Positions 42,386 through 54,691 of a DNA stretch of 64,000 nucleotides are shown piece after piece (position 1 is the stretch's first letter; every line of letters starts with the position of its first letter). The position numbers and the translations under genes are program-made. Origin of the DNA: Amblyomma americanum (lineage: Eukaryota > Arthropoda > Arachnida > Ixodida > Ixodidae); contig NC_135507.1 in assembly GCF_052857255.1 (NCBI RefSeq), positions 78,970,850-79,034,849 of the forward strand, given 5' to 3'. The notes below the pieces were generated by a model. It made no database searches, was not told the origin of the DNA, and saw nothing but the letters and a program-made list of their open reading frames with translations.

Positions 42386-45300
42386 GCTCTACCGTTTCTT
42401 AAGATGGCTCGATTTTTATGAGGTCTGTGGCAGCGTTGTCTAGTTTAGGGGACAGAGGATGTGCTGTGGACGATTATTATTTTTTAAGTTTCATTTTTTT
42501 TACAAACCAGCGGTAAATATTCAGAAACATTGCACCTTTAGATATCTCGGTCTTTCATGTCATCTCATGAAAAAACTAAGCCAGATATCAAAATATCGTC
42601 CGGATCATTTCCTCCCTTTTTCATTCTTGATTCTCAAGCTGCAATTTTCATCCATATCGAGCGTAGTGTTTGCCTTTTACAGGCTCTGAAAGCTGTGTAT
42701 GTATTTTCGGCGGAAATTTGAAATTCGCGCCAAAATTAACTAGCACACGTGGCTCCTTCTGGTGTCAGAATATTTTGTGGCTACCACACTCTACCACGAA
42801 CCCCTTGGTTGTCTGTGTTCATGTGCCCAGGTTTTTACTGAAAACATGGACGGACTTGAGCTCTTTCTTGCTTTTTTTTTCTAGCTTCGGCTGTATTCGG
42901 AAAGGAGTTCTGTTTTTCTTTTTTGCTCGAGCTTTTGGTGCGGAAAGGAAGTGGGATGGAAGGGCACACCCAAAAGCGCCCCCCCCCCCCCCCGGCAGCC
43001 ACACAATAATGCATTCTTAGTGCCAAAACACAGGAAGGGGCTCCCTATTCAGGACAGTGTGAGATAACGGCATTGTTACTTGCCCAGGGCAGGGGCGCAG
43101 TAACCCAGGTGGCGATGCAAGTCAAGAATGCAGCTCCAAATATTCCTCATAGGAGGCCATCGAGCCAATTGCGGCACTTACATGAACGCAGCATGGACTG
43201 GCTGCTAGGTTATCGGGTCGAAAATCGGTACTGGATTCATATAAACGCGCGCCGAGTCGGGACTCGACGGGTCGGGTCCACACAACTCCGCCACAAGGGG
43301 TAGGTTGAAACAACTCGACCCTGACCCGATGTGCTTGTAAACGCTGTCGAGCCGAAATGTAGGGTCTGGGGGGGGTGGGGGGGATGATAAATGCGAGCTG
43401 GCTTTTCACGTGCGCCCGTCGCGCCTCGCATACAGCGATGGTGTTCCTCAATCTTGGATGCTGCTACTGCTTGCTCCAAGCTTGGTGTGGCTACAGTTGA
43501 ACCGGTCTCGAATCGCTAAAATCGAATTCATTAAGCACGCACTGGTTGAGTTGGATTGACCGTGCTGAACCCGACCCCCGAATTCGCCCAACGCTATCGG
43601 GTTCATGTAAAGAGGGCTAAAGGCGCTGAGTGGTTGTCATGACTCAGCCATTAGCCTCCTTTCACTGAGGCACTTGCCAATCACCTGCAATTCACGCTAT
43701 ACTCGCGGACAACTGTCTATGGCAGTGCAACAGCCCCCATCAAGGGGAGAAAGGACCACCGCCTTCCTTTTCCTGCTCAGCCTCTGCTGCACTGCAACTG
43801 CAACGTCTGGAGAACCGGTCGAAGCCAACGTTGGCCTCTGGCTCCAAGCTAGTGAAACCAGAATGTGTCGGATCGGCATCGAAACATCGGTTCTCTAATG
43901 AATCTTTATTCGAGTGTCGCTCTTTCTCCGCAATTCTCCTCCTGACCAGGCATGTCTCTGCCCAGATGTTATCAGTGCAGGTACTGTCGACTATAAGCGG
44001 GTAAGGGTCGGTACACCCTGTCTGCAGAAAGGAGCTCACGGGTTTCCGAGCTCCCTAATCCAGAATAGACATCTCCGTAGAGTAAATCACGTGATGTCAA
44101 ACGTTCATGACCTGGCTGCCAAAATCATCCAGTTTTATTTCTGAATCGGTTTTGCATGTGCCAAGCGTTCCCCAACCATCTTTCTTCTCAAGGTGTATTG
44201 TTGGGAAAGTTGGAGAAACACTTTGTAGGAAAACAGCGCTCGAGTCTGTCTGTCTTTCTTGTCCAGTGTTTCTTGCTCTGTTTTCCTACAGATTCTTTCT
44301 TCTCCCAAATAGATACGCCTCGGTATGCGCTACACCTAGTCGCACCTGCTGCACTACGGTTCCAAAAGTCGCATACTTCATTCAGAAATACGCTCGGAAG
44401 GGGCTCTCTATAACTACATATATAAAATATATAATACATCAAATTATAAAATATAATAAGAACATAGAAAAGCAGGCCGCATAATGAGACTTTCCCAGAC
44501 ACCATAGTAGGTATGCAATTTTCGCTTTCAAACCAGTGACGTCATGAGTCTTCAAGTGTGCTGCCGTTTTTATCTACAGAAAGAGCACACGCGTTTGGCG
44601 TGGTCGGCGCCCATGTTTTCTTCTGTTAAATTGCAGTTTTTATTATTTTTAAAAATGATCCCCTAATAGCAACTTTGTCCAGAACATTTGGAAGTCGCTT
44701 GTGTAATGACGAAATTTGCGTTCAAAGTCACCACGAATAGCAACAGGACGATCGCAGTGGTTTTAAAAACCCCACTTCTCACCCTTTTACCCAACTTTCA
44801 TTTGTTCCGCTCTGAAATTATAAGCAGTGAATGAGACATTGAAACGAAGTACTTCAGCAGTAATTAAGTTACTGAAGTGAGTATGGTTCATAAACAAACT
44901 GAAGAATTCGGCGACCTCCATGGCAACAAACCTGCTCGGTGGTCATCGAAGTGAGACCCTCCAAATAACGCGATAAAAACAAATACAACGGTCCAGAATA
45001 ATGTCGAAATAGTTTCGTCCGGCTGTAATCCTTCCAGATAACGCTGACCACATCTCGCATAACAAAGTGATATTCCCGCGCGCCAACGGTTTTGAACTCG
45101 GACAAACAAATAGTACAACCGTTCCGCGGCATTACTTCTCTCAAAGAAGCATCAGCCTGATGCTTAAACGAAAATTAAGGTCAGCAACAAGAAAGACAAT
45201 TCAAAGCAAACACTGGCAGCGCAAATAATGAGAGCGTAAAAAGTTTTTCACTGAGGCGGCGTCGCCGAATCGGCGTCCACACTCGCACATGGTCACCAGG

Positions 45301-45969
45301 CTTGTATTGCGTGTGGCGACAAAGGAATACGGAATAGCCGGCCGAATTGCCCAAGGGGCGGTGTTCCCAAGGTGTGGCAAAAGATGACTCACACTTATCT
45401 GTTCTGGCTAGGCTAAGCCAACACTGCTTCTAACTACAGGCTGTATACCTCACCCTACTATTGTGTATGAATTTTTGGACAAAAGATGCCAGGGAGCTTA
45501 GGGAAACCTAAACCGGAAAAGGTACTTTTCCTTGTGGCAGTTCAGTGGTGGGTTACAGGATAAACGTCCATTTTCTGACCACCACCCCTTGATAGGGGTT
45601 ATTCGCTTATGCTTCTGTCTGCCAGCTTTGGCAGGTTATACACAGAAAGTTGTCGGCCCTAGTTTTTGTTCGCGGAAAAACTAACACTTTCGTGTCGCGG
45701 TAGAATTTATACACCTGGAAAGGAAATAGAAGTTCCCTCCTTTTTGTGGTACTTAAGAGCTGCCATCTATCGACAGAAATTTTCAAATCTGATGTGTCTC
45801 GTAACTGGTGAGCCCTCTTAAGTATGAAGGGGGTCATTGGAACGAAAGCCTTGGGGGAGTGGGAGGAGGGGCGGGGGCTAAGGCTGTAAGTCACGTCGCA
45901 CAGGTTTGCTTTTGTGCGGTCGTTGATTTTCGGTGTTGACCACCCTGCCAGCTGCTAACCCCGATCCCA
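42386..45969. other. 3.6 kb with no gene recognised
   Basis: Open frames up to 125 codons on both strands show no domain. Homopolymer runs: about 16 C at 42979-42994 and a G-rich GGGGGGGTGGGGGGG near 43367-43383. No match to the SINE, LINE or Penelope sequences of the window was seen. Confidence 0.45.
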
Positions 45970-46430
45970 GGGTTGCCCAAGGGACACCCCCTCAATGCCT
46001 GCCAGACAAGGGCATCACCGGACGGCAGAGGTCCCTACTCCTCCGGCTCCGCATCGGATGTTCTTGAACCGGGGCTAGACTCCATCGCAAGGGTTTGGCC
46101 CTCACGGCAGACTGCTCCCGCTGGAGGCCAAACGGAGGAGACCACCGATCACCTCCTCCTCGATTGCCCCGCCTTTGCCATCCACGAGGCAAAGCTGGCG
46201 GCCTGCAACAGGGACCTGAGCCTTCCATCCGACTCGACAAGTGCCCCCCTCTACCCCACCGGCCCCAACGCTTAAAAGGCGCTCCGGTCTCTCCTCGCCT
46301 TCCTGGAGGAGACGGGCCTGGACGGCTATTGCTAGCCTAAGGCAGCTAACTGATACGACTGCGTCCCCCGCATCTTTATACTCCTCTTGTCGTCTGAAAC
46401 TCTACCTATCCTTCTCCTCTCTATCTTATA
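45970..46430 (+). pseudogene. LINE ORF2 C-terminus
   Basis: The plus strand encodes LRLRIGCS, TGARLHRKGLALTADCSR and, after a shift, TEETTDHLLLDCPAFAIHEA, then LRSLLAFLEETGLDGY. This is the C-terminal Cys/His-containing segment of I/R1-type LINE ORF2. No RT is present, so it is 5'-truncated. It ends against repeat C. Confidence 0.65.
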
Positions 46431-46431
46431 A

Positions 46432-46830
46432 TAAACTACACAACTGCAACCAAAAATTTTAACTTTAACCCAACGTTTCGAAGCCGACTCGGCTCCTTCA
46501 TCAGGGGTGTCTGAAGGCAGTAGCTAGCGTCTTTTAAGTATGGAGGGGGGGGGGGTGTCAAAGGAACGACCGCTGTGACGCCAAAGGCGCAGGGGAGGGG
46601 GAGAGGAGGTTTATGCTTTTAGTCACGCTGGCGCACGGCCGGGAGGTGGTGACTAACAGCCTAAATTCTCCTCCCCCGCGCCTTTCGCGTCACAGCTGTC
46701 ATTCCTTTGACACCCCCCTCCTCTTTACATAAAAGTCGCTAGCTACTGCCCTCAGTCACCCCTGATGAAGGAGCCGAGTCGGTTTCGAAAAGTTGGGTTA
46801 AAGTTAAAGCTTTTGGCTGGAGTTGTGCAG
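46432..46830. repeat. Fold-back repeat family C, 400-bp hairpin (copies 2 and 3)
   Basis: The left arm (minus sense: AACGTTGGGTTAAAGTTAAA, CTGATGAAGGAGCCGAGTCG) and the right arm (46690-46830) are inverted copies. They extend inwards through TTTGACACCCCCC and CGCGTCACAG to a centre near 46635. Arms are about 190 bp, imperfect. The structure could form a large hairpin and is consistent with two head-to-head insertions or a fold-back element. Confidence 0.8.
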
Positions 46831-47109
46831 TTCATTATGTCTTCAAACCCAAACAGACAGGCAAATCTGTCAAAATGTTTAGTTTACAATCCTCTCTATC
46901 TGCACATCGGCAGTGGCGGTGGCGCGATAACATCAGTCACAGGCCCTTGCACTTTCATTCACTCTTCCCCTTTCATCCACTTACTACTACTACCACCCTG
47001 AACAACAACAACCGCACAAAAGGAAACCTGCACCCAGTACACGCCCAGGGACTACCCTCTTCAACTCAACGAAAAAATGTCGCCATTGACCGCCTCCCCA
47101 CTGTGCGAC

Positions 47110-47330
47110 GTGACTAACAGCCTTCACCCCCCCCCCTTCCCCCACACCTTTCGCATCCCAGCTTTCGTTCCTTTGACCCCCTCCTCCCCTCCATACCTAA
47201 AGACGCTAGCTACTGCCCTCAGTAACCCCTGATGAAGGAGTTGAGTCGGCGTCGAAACGTGTTAAGAATAATCTTTTTTGTTGGAGATGCGCAGTTTATT
47301 ATATGTAAGCGGTCTACTACGCCCGAATAC
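47110..47330 (+). repeat. Fold-back repeat family C, copy 4
   Basis: Direct repeat of 46655-46830: GTGACTAACAGCC, a C-rich tract, CTTTCGTTCCTTTGAC, GCTAGCTACTGCCCTCAGTA, CCCCTGATGAAGGAGTTGAG, TCGAAACGTG, ending near GCGCAGTTTATTATATG. Confidence 0.75.
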
Positions 47331-48618
47331 TGCAAAGAAGTCCTAACCAGCAGTCTGGCTAACTAATATTGAATGGTTAAATTTTTATTTAATATCGCAA
47401 AGCTCTGATGTTATCGAGAGTAGTGTAGCCCTCCATAACTAATCTAATTAGCAGTTCTTAAAATTTCCACAAAAGCCGTTACCGTCGGCGCTGTGGCCGA
47501 ACAAGTTTTGGCTATTTCAATGAGTTACGTGCAGTGGAGAGGTTGCTTTTCCTTCAAGGTTATCGAAAATGTACGTGTTTGGGCAGGATGTAACCAAAAT
47601 CTGTTCGGCCAGAGCGCAGAAGGTTACCGCGTTATCGAAATTCCACAACTGATGTAGATGATGAAGAAGGTGGGCTACATGCCTCTCAATAATTATAGAA
47701 CCTAACAGCAAGTTAATACGCACATACTATTGAGTTTTGGTTAACCAGCCTGCTTGTTCGTACATGTTAGCTGTATGCTGGAATACTACACCGCTCACAA
47801 TGCTATACCGAAAAAAGCGCCTTACTACACAAAACGCCTACTTTAAAAATCGTATGAAGTCTTAGGTGAAACACGCTGTATATAGAGCTTACGGTGCGCC
47901 ATTCTTGCTGCGTTACACTGCTAACTTCATTGGCATGGTTACGCTTGCCAAAAGCTGTACATTAACCACTCGCAATGCATATGAGCACTCAAAGCTTATT
48001 TGCGCTTTACGCGACGCACAAAGCGACAGCAGCAATTAATACTCTAGCTCCTTTCACGAGGTTTTGTTCTAATCAGGCTATGCTAAAAGGGTACCAGCAA
48101 GTTCTGCTGTATAAAAATTAGCACACCCGTTGTCTAAGGAGACATATCTTGCCGAGAAACTTGCCGCGGGTGTATTCTGTCTGGGAATTCGTGTTGATGA
48201 CGACGTGGAGAAATTCGTCGCTGGTCGTCGCAGAAGCCATCACGGAGAGAAAACGCGATCTCGACTCCACGCTTTCCACCGCTGCAATGCACACTTCAAC
48301 ACAGGCACCAGCGACTGAGCTCGACACTGCCGTTTCTGACCGGTGCGGGACGGTTTTGGAAAGGTAGCATCACGTGCACGAAAATTAGCCACGCTACTGG
48401 TTGGCGCCACTGGACACAGAGATGCATGCAGTGGCCGCACCTAGTCGGGCGTGGCCCTCCTATTGTAGTCTATTGTATGCGCCCCAGAAGTCCCTTTCCT
48501 TATCTTGTTTCGGGAATAGTCCTTCTAGACGCCTCAGGTCGCCCAGCATGCTGGTCATTTCCGGGGAATATAGCTTTGTTTAGGGATCTTAGGGGGCATC
48601 TTTTAGGGATCTTTTAGG
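47331..48618. other. No gene recognised
   Basis: No domain; short open frames only. A repeated TTTTAGGGATCTTTTAGGG at about 48599-48619 leads into the LINE 5' region. Confidence 0.45.
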
Positions 48619-48980
48619 GCATTTGCATTCGGCAGTAGCAGCAGTAGCACATCGCCGACGCTTGTCTTGGAAGGCGCTTGACGTTTTTCTTCCACTTCGC
48701 AGTTTTACGCAGTTTTACAGCTCCACTGCGGCTACGCTGCATCTGAAGAATTTGCTGCTGACAACGACGCACGGTTTCGAAGATTGCGGACCGTATCTCC
48801 TCGTATCATCCGGGAAACCTAGCCTGCTCCCATTGGCCCCAGCAACCACGTTCGAACTACCGAGGTTTCTTCGGCGATACTGGGAATCATTGCTCCGCAT
48901 TTGCATTCGGCGGTAGCAGCAGTAGCACATCGCCGACGCTTGTCTTGGAAGGCGCTTGACTCTTTTCTTCCACTTCGCAG
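48619..48980 (+). repeat. Duplicated LINE 5' unit, 278-bp spacing
   Basis: GCATTTGCATTCGGCAGTAG at 48619 recurs as GCATTTGCATTCGGCGGTAG at 48897. Both continue with ACATCGCCGACGCTTGTCTT, GGAAGGCGCTTGAC and TTCTTCCACTTCGCAG for about 85 bp. The second copy ends in GCAGGTTGGTGGCTTTGCTT, resembling GCAGGTTGGTCTTTTTC upstream of ORF1 in the intronic LINE. The pattern resembles tandem promoter monomers known from some mammalian L1 5'UTRs, but that role is inferred. Confidence 0.7.
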
Positions 48981-49069
48981 GTTGGTGGCTTTGCTTCCTT
49001 TATTTTTTTTCTATTGCATCGTCTGCTGCTGCTGCTGCTGCTGCCGGGTGCTGTTGCTTAGTGATAGCC

Positions 49070-50125
49070 ATGCCTAATCATATGGCTCAAGAAGAGCCTG
49101 ACCCTTGTCTTTCCTGCCATGCTGTTATCCCACCCGATGCCCCATTTGTAACCTGTGTAGCGTGCGAAATCAACTACCATGTTGGAAAAGCATGTTCAGG
49201 TCTAACAGCCAGAAGCTACAAAAGCAAAAAGGCCGATAACAGCATTGCGCAGTGGAAATGTCGGACATGTGTAGTGGCGTCAGAGCGCACTTCTCGACCG
49301 TCCAGCGATCAATGTCGCTCACGTGGCTCCTCCTCTACGCATAGCTGTTCAAATAACGAACAGCAGCAGCTCTCTCAACAGGCACTAATGGGCTTCGTGA
49401 CAGATATGCAAAAAAAGCTATGCCTTCTGATGCCTTTAGTTGAGGCGATGAATGCACTTCCCGAGTTAAAGCAAATAGTGACTGATGTACAAGTGTCTGT
49501 CAAACACATGTCGGATAAGTATGATGAAGTGCTACAGCGCCTAACCAAGCAGGACCATGAACTAACAGACATTAAGGAGCGTAATACAGCAGTGGAAGAC
49601 TCCGTCAGTGCGAAGGAGATTTCTGATTTAAAGGATCAAGTTAAAGAACTTGAACAGTATGGTAGACGGCAGAATCTCGAGATTCATGGGGTCAAATGGG
49701 AAGAAAATGAAAACCTTTTACCTAAAATCAATGAGTTGGCTGCTTCCCTTGGCCTTCGTTCGCTTGCTGAAGACGACATTGATGGCATTCACCGTCTTTC
49801 CACAAGAAAAGGTCGAAAGGCTCCCATTCTAGTGCGGTTCGTTTCTCGAAAAATAAAAGAGAACTGGAAGAGCAAGAATAAGCAACTGGTTGACAGTGAA
49901 TCAGAAGTCCGCTTCTACGATAACCTTACCAGTCGAAACAAGCATCTTTTGTGGCTGGCACGCACAAGGGCACAGCAGATGGGTTACTGCTTCACGTGGC
50001 AAAAGAATGGAAAGGTGATGGTCCGCAAGGACCCAGGTGAACCAATTCTGCGGATTTCGTGTGAGGCAGATCTGTGTAATATCAAGGAAATTAAGCAGGC
50101 TGAAAGTGATGATTCGGAGGCGTGA
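49070..50125 (+). CDS. LINE ORF1 protein with PHD-like finger, 351 aa
   Basis: I choose ATG 49070 (MPNHMAQEEPDPCLSC); an in-frame ATG at 48956 would add a poly-Leu/Ala stretch that reads like 5'UTR. Residues about 13-65 form a C4HC3 PHD-type finger: CLSC, CVAC, H-V-G-K-A-C and CRTC. A coiled coil follows (about 110-200), then LEQYGRRQNLEIHGVKWEE, the conserved start of the L1-ORF1-like RNA-binding domain, and GRKAPILVRFVSRKIKENW. ORF1 proteins bind the element RNA as a chaperone; PHD fingers occur in ORF1 of some CR1/L2-group elements. The frame is intact, unusual among the elements of this window. It ends 51 bp before ORF2. Confidence 0.85.
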   Translation: MPNHMAQEEPDPCLSCHAVIPPDAPFVTCVACEINYHVGKACSGLTARSYKSKKADNSIAQWKCRTCVVASERTSRPSSDQCRSRGSSSTHSCSNNEQQQLSQQALMGFVTDMQKKLCLLMPLVEAMNALPELKQIVTDVQVSVKHMSDKYDEVLQRLTKQDHELTDIKERNTAVEDSVSAKEISDLKDQVKELEQYGRRQNLEIHGVKWEENENLLPKINELAASLGLRSLAEDDIDGIHRLSTRKGRKAPILVRFVSRKIKENWKSKNKQLVDSESEVRFYDNLTSRNKHLLWLARTRAQQMGYCFTWQKNGKVMVRKDPGEPILRISCEADLCNIKEIKQAESDDSEA

Positions 50126-50176
50126 GCGTCCATCAACTTAGTTTTTTTTCTGTTTTTCTTTATCTTTTCTAGCAGT

Positions 50177-53056
50177 ATGGATTACGAAGCATCTTCACAA
50201 AACCGCAGTTACTACGCGATACATGAATTTAACGATACAGTAATGAGATTACCTTCTCATTCAAATAAGCCTCTTTCTATGTTTTGTTTAAACTCATAAA
50301 GTCTTCGAAACAAAGGAGATGCCGTTGGCGCTTATCTGAACTTACTTCCCCATAAATTTGATGTTCTAGCATTTACAGAAACCTGGTTCACTGATTCCTC
50401 TGACGTTGCTCAATTTGAAAACTATTCTCATGTGTCTTTGTTCAGAGACAACAAAAAAGGGGGCGGTGTCTCTCTGTATTTTCGTGATGGCGTATCACAC
50501 GCCTCCCTAGAGTCGTTTTCCGTTGTTGATTGTGATTTTGAGGTACTTGTTGCCGAATCTTGTGGTGTTATAATTCTTGTTTATGGACCCCCGTCTGGTA
50601 AAGTTGAACGCTTTTTTTCCTACCTTGACAGTGTACTTCACTCGTTTACAGGACATAGCCAATCTGTTGTCGTGCTGGGTGATTTTAACATAGATATATT
50701 GACTGAGAATACAGTTTCTAAGAGTTTTATTGGTATGATGTCTTCCTACAGCTGTGCAAATGTTATAAACCTGCCAACAATAATTACCACAAGTACCAGA
50801 ACTGCTCTCGATTTATGTTTCACTGATTTCTTACCAAATGATGTACAGTCGGGTGTGATGGCCTGCGATGTTAGCGACCATCTTCCATTTTTTGTCTTTT
50901 TGCCCCATTCGAGGAAAACTTTTTCTAATAGCGCAGCTAACACTTTCTATCGGAAAGTTAATGACGAAACTATAAATTGCTTTCGACGCATGATTTCAGA
51001 GGTGGACTGGTCACTCGTTTTTAATGAAGATCCTAGTCGCTGTTACGATGTCTTTGAAAAAAATTTCAAGATGCCTATTATGAAGCCTTTCCTCTAGTCC
51101 GCCGCTCTAGGCACAAAAAGTCTAAGAAACCGTGGGTTACGAAAGAGCTGTACAAAAGAATAAGGCAAAAACACAATCTCTTTGCTGATTTTTTGAAGCA
51201 CAAGGACATCAATATACTAAACTTGCATAAAGCTGTAAGGAATAAGCTCAACACTGATCTAAAAACCGCAAAACAGGAATATTACGTAAAAGCGTTCGCT
51301 AATAAACTTGCCCCTAATCAGATATGGAGGTCATACAACAATTTAGTATCAAAACGAACCGAGCCAACTCCAGTAGAGATTGTGGTAGATGGCGTTCCAC
51401 TCAGATGTCGTCCCTTATCAGACATGTTTAACGAACACTTCCTAACGGTTGGTGAAAATCAGTCTGCGCAAACAACATGCACTGATCCAATGTCATATTT
51501 TAAAGGCATACCAAAGCCTTCGATATTTCTTTCCCCAACAACTACAGCCGAAATCTCTTCGTATATAATACGTCTAAAAAATAACTGCTCCGTTGGAGCT
51601 GATAACATCAAGGGTGAGGTAGTGAAAGCCGTATCTGATATTATCGCACCTTTGTTGTCCCATATATGCAACCAAATGCTCAAAGAAGGCAGGTTTCCAG
51701 ATAAATTAAAGATAGCAAGAGTTTGTGTGGTACATAAGAGAGGAAGCTATAATGATCCTAACAATTATCGCCCAATATCCGTTTTACCGGTCTTCTCAAA
51801 AATTGCTGAACAAGTCATCAATACCCGCCTTACTTCGTACTTCATTAAGACCGGAGCTATTGCGAAAGAACAATATGGCTTTCAGAAAGGGAAATCTACG
51901 GAAAAAGCTTTACTTCACATAAAGGATAAAATAATTAACAATATAGAAAACAGAATTTTTACACTTGGACTATTCTTAGACTTTAGAAAAGCCGTCGACT
52001 CGGTCTGTCACAAAATTTTACTGCGCAAATTACAATTCTATGTGATAAGAGGTTCCGCACTTAATCTTATTCAGAGCTACTTATCATCCAGAGTACAATT
52101 CACAATGATTAACGACATACCTTCAAGCCACGACCTTATACGCACTGGTGTGCCACAGGGCTCAATACTGGCTCCTATTCTATTCCTAGTTCACATAAAT
52201 GATATTGTTAATATTCTTCCTTCCTCCGAAACAGTTTTATACGCTGACGACACAAATATTTTCTTTCATGACGCGAGTTTACAAGCAATAGAATGTAGAG
52301 CTAATCTCTGGCTAGAAAACCTTACATTATGGTTGAGGGCCAACAGGTTAGAACTAAACATCACGAAGACGAAGTATGTAATATTCAGAGCTAAAAATAA
52401 TGTCATAGATAATGAGCCAATCATATTATACAATTCGAATGTTTTACAACGAGTACAGTCAATAAAATTCCTTGGAGTTATATTTAATGAACACCTGTTG
52501 TGGACTGACCATATTAATCAAGTAAGAAAAAAAATTTCGCGATCAGTGGGCCTTCTAAATAAATTTAGACTTCTATTGCCAGTATGGCTCAAAAAGCAAC
52601 TTTATTTCAGTTTAATTCATTCACATCTTCACTATTGTTTACTGATATGGGGAGACTCAACACAGACTAATTTAAATGCTTTGTTTTTACTACAGAAAAA
52701 GGCCATACGAGCAATTGCTAATCTAGGGTACTTGGATAGCACTAACTCGTGGTGGAAGAGCTAGGGGTTACTGACAATTTTTCAATTAAAAACTCTTCGG
52801 CTAGCACTTGAAACATATAACAGATTTCATCTTGAAACTAATTTTTGTGCAACACCAGAACTACCGCAAAACCCATATCCCCTTCGACACATGACAATAA
52901 GAGCACCAAAATTAAGAACAAATTACGGATTCCAAACGATTAGATATCAGATGACTACCTTTTTGAATGAAAACAGAAATTTTCATGACCTCCTCCATCA
53001 ATGCAGAACTCAAAAAATATCCAAGAGAAAAGTGATTGCACTGTTGACTACATGAC
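50177..53056 (+). pseudogene. LINE ORF2, APE endonuclease and reverse transcriptase
   Basis: Begins MDYEASSQNRSYYAIHEF. Endonuclease: SLRNKGDAVGAY, FDVLAFTETWFTDSS, VVVLGDFNIDILTENT, CDVSDHLPFF. RT: IARVCVVHKRGSYND, NNYRPISVLPVFSKIAEQVI, LGLFLDFRKAVDSVCH (Asp present; usual KAFD is KAVD), RTGVPQGSILAPILFLVHIN, TVLYADDTNIFF (YADD), IKFLGVIFNEHLLWTDHI. Lesions: TAA at about 50298, a frameshift near 51070-51095, and a TAG with shift at about 52762. The C-terminus (QLKTLRLALETYNRFH to RKVIALLTT) ends at a TGA near 53056. Confidence 0.85.
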
Positions 53057-53385
53057 TAACCGGTACATCCTGTGACATATTATAAATTGATAACAGTCAA
53101 CATGATTGTATATATATTTTTTTCCTTTTTATAATTCCCTGTAACCCAACAGCACGCATCTTAACAACTTCGAAGATACCTTAACATTGTTGTACAGTTT
53201 TTCCTTTGTTTTTCTTTTAACATGCCAGCAAGTGTAATGGTGACCGCTACGTTTATTGTATTTGTTTATTTTGTGTGTGTATGTGCCGAGTGCAGTTTGC
53301 TTACCCCCAGGGAGGAAGGCCCTCGTCAGGCACCACGCCTTTTGGCCTCCTTCCTGAAGTGTATGAAACACACTTCAAATAAATA
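53057..53385 (+). other. LINE 3'UTR
   Basis: About 330 bp, T-rich then CCCTCGTCAGGCACCACGCC and CCTTCCTGAAGTG, ending in AATAAATAC. No poly(A) tract. I place the 3' end just after the AATAAA. Confidence 0.6.
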
Positions 53386-54691
53386 CTTTTCAAGCCTTCA
53401 CCAGAATGTGTACCAGCAGCAAAGGCTGACTCGTCACAGGGTTCGTGATAAGCTAGCATAGGCACTGTGAACAGCCTCTACTATCTCCGCCAGTGTCAGG
53501 TTTACTCCTTGTCATGAATCACGCTTTCCTGCTGTGGAGTTACAACAGAAAATTGCGTGCCCGAATATTAGTTCATCGTTTTCCAGGCAGGAGTCGGCGT
53601 TTGCAGATGACGAAATTTATTTATTATTGATTTCGCTTGGGTAAGTTTGTTCATAGCTTGAAAAATACGTTCTTGCGTCGTATGTGTTTCGTCCTTTGTC
53701 TTATTACGCAAGGATGTAGTATTAAAAGTTTTTCTAACCACGTGTTTTCGTGCGGTGTCTGAGCCTTTACATATTTTAGAAATGTTTCTAATAGCAATAA
53801 TCACGTAGTGCTAGACTGTAAAGCAAAAGCAGGTTACATGCTGAGAATGTGAAGTATTCGTTTTCAGGTTCTGAGTGCTCAACTTAACAGGGTAGACAGT
53901 GAAAATTCTACACTAGAACCGTGGGTGGATGCCCTGGAAAGGTATACCTGAAATAGGGAGACTGGGGACAACCGAATACCTAGGGAAAGCTTGGCAACTA
54001 CCGACATTGTAAACGAAGATGGCGGACATGCCAGTGCAGAACATGTGCACGGGATGGGCAATGACTTTGGTAGTTTGGGCAAGTTAGAGAAAATAGGTCA
54101 GAAAACAGGAATCACGAGCAGGTGTGAAAAAGTTATAAGGCAGGGAGTGGTAGCAAGTAGATTAACAGTGAAACGCCAACAAATGCGGTCAGAGCCAAGA
54201 GTTTGGGAAATAACAAAGCCATAAAGGCGGTAGTACCAGCAAGAAGGGGGACGAAAGTAAGTGAGCGGGAGGGAGTACACACGTGCTAATCGCCGGTAAT
54301 TCCAACTTGAGCCACAGCGCCCGAACTATACTGGAGCCGGGGGGGGGGGGAGGCGAGTGGCAGCGAGGATATTCCCGGAAAGGACAATAAACCAGAGACG
54401 GAAATCCGCCATTTTCCTACGATTTCGGCTTGAAGCAATCATAAAAAACTCGTCTGCTAGCCAGAACACTGGTTCAATGCAAACGCATGGAAGCATCGCA
54501 GGCGATACCCGGATTCACGAGATCCGTACTCCGCCTTCCATGTGTTACGTTCCTGCTTGACAGCAGTTGTCATCTGTCCTTTGCGCATGCGCTGAAGTAG
54601 GTGGTGGCTTGATTTCAAGCAATGGAGATGCGGGCATGAGCACGCATATCAGCTGTGTGAAAGAGAATGTTGCAAGGCGTCAGCTGGTAAA
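53386..54691. other. No gene recognised
   Basis: A remnant frame at 53991-54224 (ending VASRLTVKRQQMRSEPRVWE) has the look of a coding remnant but I cannot name a family. A G run lies at 54339-54350. Nothing else. Confidence 0.4.

Larger units (their letters stand above)
48619..53385 (+). mobile_element. CR1/L2-group LINE, long copy with duplicated 5' units
   Basis: A 4.8-kb element: 5' region with two copies of a repeated unit, an intact PHD-type ORF1, ORF2 with endonuclease and RT, and a 3' region ending with AATAAA at 53378-53383. It differs from the intronic LINE in ORF1 type and in lacking a 2A motif. ORF2 has several lesions, so the copy is not active as it stands. Confidence 0.8.

Noticed and set aside
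46750..46800. Hammerhead ribozyme at CTGATGAAGGAGCCGAGTCGG
   Set aside because: The core boxes and stem II fit, but I find no pairing for stem I and only a doubtful 2-bp stem III; kept as a hypothesis in the repeat C finding, not as a feature.
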